Positions 1 to 5,260 of a stretch of DNA of 7,295 bases are shown piece by piece; within the stretch, counting starts at the first letter, position 1; each line of letters opens with the position of its first letter. The notes beneath the pieces were generated by a model that searched no databases, was not told the DNA's origin, and saw nothing but the letters and a program-made list of their open reading frames with translations. The translations under genes were made by a program, and so were the position numbers. Origin of the DNA: an uncultured Microbacterium sp. (GTDB lineage: Bacteria > Actinomycetota > Actinomycetes > Actinomycetales > Microbacteriaceae); NCBI GenBank assembly GCA_937926065.1, contig CALANM010000023.1, forward strand, positions 1 to 7,295, read 5' to 3'.

Positions 1-510
1 CTGGTCGATCAGGCGACGGCGGTCGACGGCGCCGATGGCTCCCGAGCCGATGCGCCCGAGGGGCGTCGTGAGCGCCGACTGCAGCACGTCGGCGAGCGAG
101 GTGGATGCCGAGAACGCCCGCTCGGCGGCGTGTGCGTCGTCTTCGCCGGCCGCGGAGGGGCCCGGGGCGGCGTCGACCGAGGGCACGGCGTCCCACGCTG
201 CGATGACCGCCTGATACGGGCGGCCGTCGCGGTCGATGAGGCCCGCGTGGACGAGCGCGTCCAGATCGGGGCCCTCGGCCACCGGTTCGCCCGACGTGAC
301 GGCATCTCGCAGGGCTTCGGCGTGCGGACGGGGGAGCGCCGCGAGGCCGCGCAGGAGCGACGGCGTCTCGAGCAGCGCGTCGGCGGCGTCGAAGTAGTCG
401 GCCCAGTCGGCCGTGGGCGGCACGCGCCGGACGGCGAGGAGTTCCGTCAGCACCGCATCGTCGAGCTCGGCGAGCAGCGTCGCCAGCGTGCGTGCGTCGG
501 GACCTGCCAC
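1..510 (-). CDS. Helicase-associated (XPB/Ssl2-like) domain protein, N-terminal part
   Basis: The first 170 residues of a protein whose C-terminal part lies beyond the left edge. The sequence begins VAGPDARTLATLLAEL and continues with TADWADYFDAADALLETPS and LRGLAALPRPHAEALRDAV, an alpha-helical, Ala/Leu-rich pattern that I associate with actinobacterial helicase-associated domain proteins (XPB/Ssl2-like family, usually several hundred residues and encoded beside the XPB-type helicase). No helicase motif or Walker box is visible in this part, so it is named from the family and not from catalysis. The GTG start (508-510) is chosen because it lies one base after the stop of the upstream membrane-protein gene and because the Asp/Ala-rich helix begins there; AAGGGG at about 519-524 (minus strand) is a distant, weak ribosome binding site. 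It is probably co-transcribed and translationally coupled with the gene upstream. The exact family is an inference from memory. Confidence 0.75.
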   Translation of the reverse strand, partial: MAGPDARTLATLLAELDDAVLTELLAVRRVPPTADWADYFDAADALLETPSLLRGLAALPRPHAEALRDAVTSGEPVAEGPDLDALVHAGLIDRDGRPYQAVIAAWDAVPSVDAAPGPSAAGEDDAHAAERAFSASTSLADVLQSALTTPLGRIGSGAIGAVDRRRLIDQ

Positions 511-511
511 G

Positions 512-778
512 TCAGCGCCCCTTGCCGGCCCTTGCCCTCCGGACGAAGGTCATGATCAGCACCGCCAGCAGCAGCAGGAAGGCGACGATCGGCGCGATGT
601 AGACCGTGAGGCCGACGGTGGGCCATGCCCCCTGGCTGAAGTCGGCGCCGTTGACAGACCCGACGATGATCGCGACGAAGCACGCGAGGGAGAGCACCAG
701 GAGTCCCAGCGACATGAACGCGAGGATGCGGTCGATTCGGCGAACGGGCAGTTCGTCACCGGTGGAAGGCGTGCTCAT
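512..778 (-). CDS. Small two-helix membrane protein, 88 aa
   Basis: A short integral membrane protein of unknown function. Residues 1-17 are polar, with Arg13, Arg14 and Arg17 just before the first hydrophobic segment (about 18-42, ILAFMSLGLLVLSLACFVAI). A short loop (43-54) follows, then a second segment (about 55-78, VGLTVYIAPIVAFLLLLAVL), and the protein ends in a basic tail RRARAGKGR. The positive charges at both ends suggest N and C termini inside the cell with a short outside loop. No catalytic or ATP-binding motif is present, so any database label as a transporter ATPase would be unsupported. The ATG was chosen because a -10-like TACGCT sits 7 bases upstream and no Shine-Dalgarno precedes it, which fits a leaderless message. 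It is head-to-tail with the helicase-associated gene, one base apart, and divergent from the cold-shock gene. Confidence 0.85.
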   Translation of the reverse strand: MSTPSTGDELPVRRIDRILAFMSLGLLVLSLACFVAIIVGSVNGADFSQGAWPTVGLTVYIAPIVAFLLLLAVLIMTFVRRARAGKGR

Positions 779-785
779 CTGTATC

Positions 786-791
786 AGCGTA
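786..791 (-). promoter_or_regulatory. -10 element for the membrane-protein gene (leaderless)
   Basis: On the minus strand TACGCT lies with 7 bases between it and the ATG at 778. That spacing puts the expected transcription start at or within a base of the A of the ATG. There is no purine-rich ribosome binding site. The -35 region is not recognisable, which is common in actinobacteria. Confidence 0.45.
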
Positions 792-810
792 GTGGCTCGC
801 CGCCGTGGCG

Positions 811-816
811 TAGGCT
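811..816 (+). promoter_or_regulatory. -10 element for the cold-shock gene
   Basis: TAGGCT matches the TAnnnT type of -10 seen elsewhere in this window (the same hexamer precedes the dtxR gene). It would start a transcript near 823 with a leader of about 80 bases. I see no good -35. It lies back to back with the minus-strand -10 at 786-791, so both promoters share less than 60 bases. Confidence 0.4.
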
Positions 817-852
817 GTTGCCGGGGTCGTGGAAGGGCCCCGGTTCCGCCCT

Positions 853-877
853 GCCCGCGCACGTCCGTGCGTCGGGC
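853..877 (+). promoter_or_regulatory. Strong hairpin in the cold-shock mRNA leader
   Basis: GCCCG-CGCAC (853-862), loop GTCC, GTGCG-T-CGGGC (867-877) form a ten-pair stem with one bulged T (872). It ends 15 bases before the likely ribosome binding site GAGG (893-896). The palindrome GGGCCC occurs at 835-840 and again at 874-879, so a second, mutually exclusive pairing with the 3' arm is possible. A structured leader is typical for cold-shock genes, but a role in temperature response is inference. Confidence 0.45.
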
Positions 878-901
878 CCAGCAGTATCCAGCGAGGTTGA
901 G

Positions 902-1285
902 ATGCCCACCGGCAAGGTCAGGTTCTACGACGAGGAGAAGGGGTTCGGCTTCATCACTTCCGATGACGGCCAGGACGTCTTCCTGCACGCGAGTGCGCTC
1001 CCCGCCGGCACGACGTCGCTGAAGGCAGGCACTCGCCTCGACTTCGGCGTCGCGGACGGCCGCAAGGGACTTCAGGCGCTCGCGGTGCGTGTGCTCGACG
1101 CTCCCGTGAGTCTCGCCAAGCGCAACCGCATGAAGGCGGACGACATGGCGGTCGTGATCGAGGATCTCGTGAAGCTGCTCGACACCATCGGCGGCGACCT
1201 GCGCCACGGACGCTACCCCAGCGGAGCGCACGGCAAGAAGGTCGCGGCGATCCTGCGCAAGGTTGCCGATGACCTCGACGCCTGA
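902..1285 (+). CDS. Cold-shock-domain protein with helical C-terminal extension, 127 aa
   Basis: A cytoplasmic single-stranded nucleic-acid-binding protein, expected to act as an RNA chaperone. The cold-shock domain fills residues 1-68: it opens MPTGKVRFYDEEKG, the RNP1 motif is K13-G-F-G-F-I18, and RNP2 is V26-F-L-H29 followed by ASALPAG. Classical cold-shock proteins have about 65-70 residues. This one carries a further 58 or so residues (about 70-127), rich in Lys/Arg and in helix-forming residues (MKADDMAVVIEDLVKLLDTI; KKVAAILRKVADDL). That long form resembles the mycobacterial CspB type as I recall it. The ATG follows GAGG (893-896) by 5 bases; the reading frame is open far upstream but shows no domain there. 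The last 17 bases overlap the start of the DUF3027 gene, so the two are an operon with coupled translation. A hairpin precedes it in the leader. Confidence 0.95.
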   Translation: MPTGKVRFYDEEKGFGFITSDDGQDVFLHASALPAGTTSLKAGTRLDFGVADGRKGLQALAVRVLDAPVSLAKRNRMKADDMAVVIEDLVKLLDTIGGDLRHGRYPSGAHGKKVAAILRKVADDLDA

Positions 1286-1937
1286 TCCCGCTGCCGAGGC
1301 CGACATCGTGACGGATGCCGCGGCCGACGCCCCTGCCAAGGCCGAGGCCTCTGCGGTCGAGGAGACGTCCGCCCCGTCGACGGTCGTCGACGAGCGGCTG
1401 CTCTCCGCGCACGACCTCGCGCGGGAGGCGCTGAAGGAGATCACTCCTGAGTCGACGATCGGCGATCCTGCGGGTTACACGGTCGAGGCCGACGGCGTGG
1501 TGTCGCTGCGGTTCTACAACCGACTGGCCGGGTATCCGGGCTGGTTCTGGACCGTGAGCGTGGCCGCGGTCGAAGGCTCCGAGCCGACGGTCCTCGAGGT
1601 CGAGCTGCTGCCGGGCGAAGGCGCGCTGCTTGCGCCCGAGTGGGTGCCGTGGGCAGAGCGTCTCGCTGAATACCAGGCGGCGCAGGCGGCGGCCTCGGAG
1701 GCCGCGGGCGAGTCCGGCGACGACGATGGCGATGGCGAAGATCTCGACGAGAACGACGACGACGACGAAGACGAGCTGGACGAGTCCGACTTCAGCGAGG
1801 ACGGATCGCCGATCCTGCACGCGGGTGACCTCGACGGCGTCGACATCGACGAGCTCGACGAGTCCGCGACGGCATCCGACGAAGACGACGAGTCGGACGA
1901 CGACGAAGACGACGAGCCGGACGACGAAGACGACTGA
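1269..1937 (+). CDS. DUF3027 family protein with highly acidic C-terminal tail, 222 aa
   Basis: A protein of unknown function typical of actinobacteria. The conserved core spans about residues 44-133 (AHDLAREALKEIT; then GYPGWFWTVSVA at 88-99; then VLEVELLPGEGALLAPEWVP at 108-127 followed by WAERL), which I recognise as the DUF3027 signature. Residues 1-43 are Ala/Pro/Thr/Glu-rich and probably disordered. Residues 151-222 contain 44 Asp or Glu among 72, with no Lys or Arg, and the usual downstream part of the family is not evident there. There is no signal peptide or membrane segment. The ATG at 1269 is preferred over the in-frame TTG at 1263 because AAGG (1259-1262) is 6 bases from the ATG but touches the TTG. 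It overlaps the cold-shock gene by 17 bases and ends before a strong terminator. The acidic tail could bind basic proteins or metals; this is speculation. Confidence 0.9.
   Translation: MTSTPDPAAEADIVTDAAADAPAKAEASAVEETSAPSTVVDERLLSAHDLAREALKEITPESTIGDPAGYTVEADGVVSLRFYNRLAGYPGWFWTVSVAAVEGSEPTVLEVELLPGEGALLAPEWVPWAERLAEYQAAQAAASEAAGESGDDDGDGEDLDENDDDDEDELDESDFSEDGSPILHAGDLDGVDIDELDESATASDEDDESDDDEDDEPDDEDD
1717..1935 (+). repeat. GAC/GAA/GAG low-complexity tract encoding the acidic tail
   Basis: Runs of GAC and GAA codons form imperfect trinucleotide repeats, densest at about 1755-1780 and 1880-1935. The tract is coding (Asp/Glu tail of the DUF3027 protein). Such repeats are prone to in-frame length change by slippage, so the tail length may vary between strains. 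Confidence 0.6.
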
Positions 1938-1966
1938 TCGCCCGGTCAGCGTCTGACGGCATACAA

Positions 1967-2007
1967 GACACCGCCCCTGAATCCAAGACGGATCCAGGGG
2001 CGGTGTC
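1967..2007. terminator. Bidirectional hairpin terminator between the DUF3027 gene and serC
   Basis: GACACCGCCCCTG (1967-1979) is perfectly complementary to CAGGGGCGGTGTC (1995-2007). Inside, after an A-C mismatch, ATCC (1981-1984) pairs with GGAT (1990-1993) around the loop AAGAC. That gives 13 plus 4 pairs. It lies 29 bases after the DUF3027 stop and 15 bases after the serC stop, so it can serve both converging genes. No clear T tract follows on either strand, which is normal in high-G+C actinobacteria. Confidence 0.85.
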
Positions 2008-2022
2008 GTGCTGTCGGAGGCG

Positions 2023-3141
2023 TCAGCCGTCGAGGCGCTCGATCGTGTAGTCGATGCACTTGATGAGCTGACGCACGTCGTCGGGCTCGATGGACACGAA
2101 CGTCGCGATGCGGAGCTGGTTTCGCCCGAGCTTGCGGTACGGCTCGGTGTCGACCACGCCGTTGGCGCGAAGGCTCGCCGCGACGGCGGCTGCGTCGACC
2201 GTGTCGTCGAAGTCGACGGTCACGACGACGGGGGAGCGGTCGGCGGGGTCGGCGACGAACGGCGTCGCGTACGCGGACTGCTCGGCCCACGCGTAGAGCG
2301 CGTCGGACGACTCGGACGTGCGGGCGGAGGCCCAGCCGAGACCGCCGTTGCCGTTGATCCACTCGAGCTGCTTGTCGAGCAGGTGCAGCGTCGCGACCGC
2401 GGGAGTGTTGAGGGTCTGGTTGAGGCGCGAGTTGTCGAGCGCGTTCTTGAGGCTCAGGAACTCAGGGATGTAACGCCCGGATGCCGCGACGCGCTCGATG
2501 CGCTCGATCGCGGCGGGCGACACCGCAGCGAACCACAGGCCGCCGTCGGAGCCGAGGTTCTTCTGCGGGGCGAAGTAATAGACGTCGCACTCCGACACCG
2601 AGAAGTTGATGCCGCCGGCGGCGCTGGTGGCATCGATGACCGTCAGCGCGCCGTCGTCGCCGCGGACGCGCGAGACCTGGGTGGCGACACCGGTCGAGGT
2701 CTCGTTGTGCGGCCAGGCGTAGACGTCGACGCCTTCGACGGCCTCGGCGCGCGCGCTCGTGCCCGGCTCGGCCTTGCGCACGTCGGGCGCCTCGAGCCAG
2801 GGTGCTGCCGCGGCCTTGGCGAACTTGCCGCCGAACTCGCCGAAGACGAGGTTCTGCGCGCGCTTCTCGATGAGGCCGAACGCCGCGGCATCCCAGAACG
2901 CGGTCGAGCCGCCGTTGCCGAGGATGATCTCGTAGCCTTCGGGGAGGCGGAGCAGATCGGCGAGGCCCATGCGGACCTGGCCGACGAGGCTCTTGATGGG
3001 CGACTGGCGGTGCGAGGTTCCCATCAGCGCCGAACCGGGTCCGACCAGCGACGTGAGCTGCTCGGAGCGGATCTTGGACGGGCCGCAGCCGAAGCGTCCG
3101 TCAGTGGGCAGGATCTCGCGAGGGAGCGTGACGTGGGCCAT
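2023..3141 (-). CDS. serC: Phosphoserine aminotransferase (SerC)
   Basis: A cytoplasmic PLP enzyme that transaminates 3-phosphohydroxypyruvate with glutamate to give O-phosphoserine in serine synthesis; it can also act in pyridoxal phosphate synthesis. At 372 residues it has the family length. Visible landmarks: FGCGPSKIR at 17-25, MGTSHRQ at 40-46 (phosphate and substrate contacts), GNGGSTAFWD at 75-84 (PLP phosphate and ring), HNETSTGV at 145-152, VIDATSAAGG at 168-177 with Asp170 for the PLP ring nitrogen, and the Schiff-base lysine Lys194 in FAPQKNLGSDGG. The pattern is that of the actinobacterial SerC subgroup. The ATG at 3141 follows TAGAAT by 7 bases and has no ribosome binding site, so translation is probably leaderless. 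It converges on the DUF3027 gene across a strong terminator and is divergent from the iron repressor. Confidence 0.96.
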   Translation of the reverse strand: MAHVTLPREILPTDGRFGCGPSKIRSEQLTSLVGPGSALMGTSHRQSPIKSLVGQVRMGLADLLRLPEGYEIILGNGGSTAFWDAAAFGLIEKRAQNLVFGEFGGKFAKAAAAPWLEAPDVRKAEPGTSARAEAVEGVDVYAWPHNETSTGVATQVSRVRGDDGALTVIDATSAAGGINFSVSECDVYYFAPQKNLGSDGGLWFAAVSPAAIERIERVAASGRYIPEFLSLKNALDNSRLNQTLNTPAVATLHLLDKQLEWINGNGGLGWASARTSESSDALYAWAEQSAYATPFVADPADRSPVVVTVDFDDTVDAAAVAASLRANGVVDTEPYRKLGRNQLRIATFVSIEPDDVRQLIKCIDYTIERLDG

Positions 3142-3148
3142 ATATACG

Positions 3149-3154
3149 ATTCTA
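3149..3154 (-). promoter_or_regulatory. -10 element of serC (leaderless)
   Basis: TAGAAT on the minus strand is a near-consensus -10 and is separated by 7 bases from the serC ATG, putting the transcription start at the start codon. No convincing -35 is present. The absence of a Shine-Dalgarno supports a leaderless message. Confidence 0.6.
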
Positions 3155-3198
3155 GGGTCGTCGGGCCCGCGGCCACGGCCACGTGACGTCGCAGCGGA

Positions 3199-3204
3199 TA
3201 GGCT
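3199..3204 (+). promoter_or_regulatory. -10 element of the dtxR-type gene
   Basis: TAGGCT, the same hexamer as before the cold-shock gene, would start a transcript near 3211 with a leader of about 30 bases holding AGGG (3231-3234) 6 bases before the ATG. It is divergent from the serC promoter, 44 bases between the two -10 boxes. I see no DtxR-type palindrome here. Confidence 0.45.
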
Positions 3205-3240
3205 GGACGCACATCACAGACTTGCGCGACAGGGCACGAC

Positions 3241-3948
3241 ATGACCGATCTGATCGACACCACCGAGATGTACCTGCGGACGATCCTCGAGCTCGAGGAG
3301 GAGGACATCGTCCCCCTGCGTGCGCGCATCTCGGAGCGCCTCGGTCACTCCGGCCCGACCGTCTCGCAGACCGTCGGCCGCATGGAGCGCGACGGTCTCG
3401 TCGTCGTCTCTGACGACCGTTCGCTCGAGCTCACCGACGCCGGCCGGCAGAAGGCGGTCGACGTCATGCGCAAGCACCGGCTCGCCGAGCGCCTTCTCTC
3501 CGATGTCATCGGGCTCGACTGGGCGTACGTCCACGAAGAGGCCTGCCGCTGGGAGCACGTCATGAGCGAGCTCGTCGAGCGTCGGCTCATCGAGCTGCTC
3601 GGCCACCCGACCGAGTCGCCGTACGGCAACCCGATTCCGGGGCTCGACCAGCTGGGCGACATCCCGGCGAACCCCTTCGACGAGGGCGTGATCGGTCTCG
3701 TGCGTGCGCTCAATGCCGAGGGCGGCCCCATCGTGGGCACGGTCCGGCGCCTCGCAGAGCCGGTGCAGGTCGACCCCGAGCTGCTCGACCAGCTGCGTGG
3801 CGCGGGCGTCGTGCCGGGGGCGACAGGTCAGTTCCAGTACAGCGAGGGCTATGTGCTCGTGCAGATCGACGGTCGCGAAGACGGCCTCGAGCTGCCCGTC
3901 GAGGTGGCTTCGCACATCTTCCTCGTCGAGGCGCGCGCCCGGGGCTGA
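3241..3948 (+). CDS. dtxR: DtxR/IdeR-type iron-dependent repressor, 235 aa
   Basis: A metal-activated DNA-binding repressor of iron uptake genes. It opens MTDLIDTTEMYLRTI and is nearly collinear with corynebacterial DtxR through residue 140. The winged helix-turn-helix covers about 1-73, with the recognition helix in SGPTVSQTVGRMERDGLV (37-54). The dimerisation and metal-binding domain covers about 74-140. By DtxR numbering all ligands of its first two domains are in place: Met10, Cys102, Glu105, His106 for the primary site and His79, Glu83, His98 for the ancillary site. Cys102 argues for iron, not the manganese-type (MntR) site. The C-terminal SH3-like part (about 150-235) is much more divergent, so the extra ligands it supplies in DtxR are not assured. 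The ATG follows AGGG by 6 bases. The targets are not shown by this window. Confidence 0.95.
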   Translation: MTDLIDTTEMYLRTILELEEEDIVPLRARISERLGHSGPTVSQTVGRMERDGLVVVSDDRSLELTDAGRQKAVDVMRKHRLAERLLSDVIGLDWAYVHEEACRWEHVMSELVERRLIELLGHPTESPYGNPIPGLDQLGDIPANPFDEGVIGLVRALNAEGGPIVGTVRRLAEPVQVDPELLDQLRGAGVVPGATGQFQYSEGYVLVQIDGREDGLELPVEVASHIFLVEARARG

Positions 3949-3989
3949 CTCTCCCCGCGCAGCCCCCGATCATCAGGGGCTGACTCTCC
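3941..3989 (+). repeat. 14-base direct repeat at the end of dtxR, with a third copy after the M23 gene
   Basis: GGGGCTGACTCTCC is present at 3941-3954 (containing the dtxR stop codon) and again, identical, at 3976-3989. The second copy extends as GCTGACTCTCCGCG (3979-3992), and the same 14 bases recur at 5157-5170, shortly after the M23 peptidase stop; a near copy with one extra base (GGCTGACCTCTCC) sits on that stop itself at 5142-5154. Confidence 0.7.
3960..3982 (+). terminator. Possible terminator after dtxR
   Basis: CAGCCCC (3960-3966) can pair with GGGGCTG at 3976-3982 (9-base loop) or equally with GGGGCTG at 3941-3947 (12-base loop), because of the direct repeat. No T tract follows. 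It is the only plausible stop signal between dtxR and the M23 promoter. Confidence 0.4.
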
Positions 3990-4037
3990 GCGAGCCTGAG
4001 GATCGACAGGGAGCGTCCTGACAGAGGCATCCGGAGC

Positions 4038-4066
4038 GTGACATATTCGTTACCTTCCGGTAGCCT
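4038..4066 (+). promoter_or_regulatory. Promoter of the M23 peptidase gene
   Basis: GTGACA (4038-4043), a 17-base spacer and TAGCCT (4061-4066) make one of the two best -35/-10 pairs in the window. Transcription should start near 4073, leaving an untranslated leader of about 165 bases. Confidence 0.65.
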
Positions 4067-4072
4067 CGAAAA

Positions 4073-4238
4073 GTCCGACGGCGAGAAGCCCGCCACAGGA
4101 CCGCTACACGGGAAGCCTCGACGGTCCGTCGTCTGTGTGGCGAAGCCCGTACATCTGTGCCCGACACAGTGCGACGACAGACTGCCGACGGACCCGCCTT
4201 TCCCGGCCCCCGGGGGATGTGGAGGCCGGGAGGAAAGT
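4073..4238 (+). promoter_or_regulatory. Structured leader RNA of the M23 peptidase gene
   Basis: Several nested pairings are visible. GTCC (4073-4076) with GGAC (4098-4101) encloses GGCG/CGCC (4080-4083 with 4091-4094). ACGGG (4108-4112) pairs with CCCGT (4146-4150) and, after an internal loop, GCC (4115-4117) with GGC (4139-4141), around an apical CGAC/GTCG hairpin. CTGTG/CACAG forms at about 4156-4170. Last, TCCCGGCC (4201-4208) pairs perfectly with GGCCGGGA (4224-4231), and this 3' arm contains part of the ribosome binding site GGAGG (4229-4233). GAAGCC occurs three times (4085, 4112, 4142). M23 genes of actinobacteria can carry c-di-AMP riboswitches, but the conserved bases of that class are not found here. 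Regulation of translation is inference. Confidence 0.45.
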
Positions 4239-5147
4239 TTGGCTGAACAGTTCGACTCGTCGAAGGAAGCAACCGACTCCGAGACGACAGCAGCGCCCCG
4301 CGGCCGTGCCCGCAGGCTGCTTGCGCGTCGTTCGTCGGCGAAGAGTCCCGCGCTCTCAACCGCTGAGGTCGTGCCGTCGCGCCGTGCCGCTCGCAAGACG
4401 AGCCGCTCGGGCGGCGCCCACCCCGTCCGCAGCTTCCTGACCGTGACCGCCGTCGCCGGAATGGTGGCGACCGTCGCTATCCCCGCCTTCGCCGCCGCGC
4501 GCGGCGTCACCGACGACGCCATGACGCTGCAGCAGGTCGCCGCCGAGAACGCGCAGTCGCTCGTGATCGCGTCAGAGGCCACGCCCGCAGCCCTCGACCG
4601 CGGCGGATACTCGGCGACCACGCCGAAGGAGATCGAGAAGAAGAAGCAGGAGGAGGCGGCCAAGGCTGCGCTCACCGCTCGTCTCGCCTCGCGCACGTCG
4701 TCGTACTCGTCGACGTCGACGTCGGTCAGTCTGGCTGTGCCGAAGCGCATCGCCGCGTCGGGCGATGTCGTGCGGCCGCTCTCGTCGTTCAACAACTTCG
4801 GCACGCCCTACGCCGGCCACAAGGGAACCGACTACATGGTCGGCGCCGGCGCCCCGATCTACTCGATCGCCGACGGCGTCGTCGTCGCGTCGAGCGAGAA
4901 CGGCCCCGGCTGGGGTGTGTACGTCAAGATCGCGCACAACATCGGCGGCAAGAGCGTCACCTCGCTCTACGCGCACATGAGCTACGGCACGCGTCGCGTG
5001 TCGGTGGGCCAGACGGTCTCGGCCGGTCAGCTCATCGGCCAGGTCGGCGCCACCGGCCGCGCGAACGGAACGCACCTTCACCTCGAGATCCGGCTGAACG
5101 GCGGCTACGTCAACGCCGAGTCGTGGCTCAAGGCCAACGTCGGCTGA
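4239..5147 (+). CDS. M23 (LytM-type) peptidase, exported or membrane-anchored, 302 aa
   Basis: A zinc metallopeptidase of the cell envelope, expected to cut peptide crosslinks of peptidoglycan, or, as in LytM activators, to help other hydrolases. Residues 1-64 are cytoplasmic, Arg/Ser-rich and low in complexity. One hydrophobic segment, about 65-87 (SFLTVTAVAGMVATVAIPAF), is followed by AAARG, so it may be a long signal peptide or an anchor. A charged stretch EIEKKKQEEAAKAALTARL (131-149) probably forms a short helix, then a Ser/Thr linker. The M23 domain covers about 178-302: His194 and Asp198 in GHKGTD, His246 in YAH, and His279-x-His281 in THLHLEI are the zinc and catalytic residues, all present, so it should be active. 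The TTG start is chosen for GGAGG (4229-4233) 5 bases upstream; the open frame runs further up into the leader without a good site. Confidence 0.92.
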   Translation: MAEQFDSSKEATDSETTAAPRGRARRLLARRSSAKSPALSTAEVVPSRRAARKTSRSGGAHPVRSFLTVTAVAGMVATVAIPAFAAARGVTDDAMTLQQVAAENAQSLVIASEATPAALDRGGYSATTPKEIEKKKQEEAAKAALTARLASRTSSYSSTSTSVSLAVPKRIAASGDVVRPLSSFNNFGTPYAGHKGTDYMVGAGAPIYSIADGVVVASSENGPGWGVYVKIAHNIGGKSVTSLYAHMSYGTRRVSVGQTVSAGQLIGQVGATGRANGTHLHLEIRLNGGYVNAESWLKANVG

Positions 5148-5153
5148 CCTCTC

Positions 5154-5175
5154 CTCGCTGACTCTCCGCGGCGAG
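5154..5175 (+). terminator. Weak hairpin after the M23 gene
   Basis: CTCGC (5154-5158) pairs with GCGAG (5171-5175) over a 12-base loop made mostly of the third copy of the GCTGACTCTCCGCG repeat. No T tract follows. It may be a weak terminator. Confidence 0.3.
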
Positions 5176-5248
5176 CCACGTGATCGCGCGGGACTCGACA
5201 CGCGGCATCCGTTGCATATCGATGCGTCTGCACCCGTCGGCGCTGTAC

Positions 5249-5254
5249 TACTCT
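5249..5254 (+). promoter_or_regulatory. -10-like element upstream of the putative small RNA
   Basis: TACTCT fits TAnnnT and would start transcription near 5261. The expected -35 position (about 5226-5231) does not resemble TTGACA. Just upstream, GCATATCGATGC (5214-5225) is an inverted repeat with 4-base arms that could be an operator. Confidence 0.35.
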
Positions 5255-5260
5255 GATCCC

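Noticed and set aside
954..1820. 288-residue antisense frame over the cold-shock and DUF3027 genes
   Set aside because: Arg/Gly-rich translation without domain; the plus-strand frames contain clear families.
1717..1935. GAC/GAA tract as a CRISPR-like or satellite array
   Set aside because: Units are three bases, imperfect and in frame with a coding region; there are no spacers.
2008..3186. 392-residue open frame antisense to serC
   Set aside because: It is the mirror of a clear serC gene in a high-G+C genome, where antisense frames stay open by chance; it has low-complexity Arg/Val/Asp composition and no recognisable domain.
3155..3240. DtxR-type iron box in the serC-dtxR gap
   Set aside because: No stretch resembling the palindrome TTAGGTTAGCCTAACCTAA was seen; the TAGGCT at 3199 is better explained as a -10.
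4050..4072. Iron box at the M23 promoter (GGTAGCCT resembles part of GGTTAGCCTAACC)
   Set aside because: Only half of the motif is similar and there is no matching second arm; the similarity is due to the -10 TAGCCT.
4073..4238. c-di-AMP (ydaO/yuaA) riboswitch before the M23 gene
   Set aside because: The location is typical, but I cannot find the conserved bases of that class (the GGGGAA / GGGUGAAUC and CCGAACCCG...CAGCUAACC blocks). A structured leader is called without naming a class.
4038..4238. N-terminal extension of the M23 protein upstream of the TTG start
   Set aside because: The frame is open but overlaps the promoter and folded leader, and no ribosome binding site precedes an upstream start; GGAGG lies 5 bases before the TTG.
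3710..4804. Long antisense frame over the M23 leader and gene
   Set aside because: Conflicts with the M23 domain and promoter on the other strand and has no recognisable motif.
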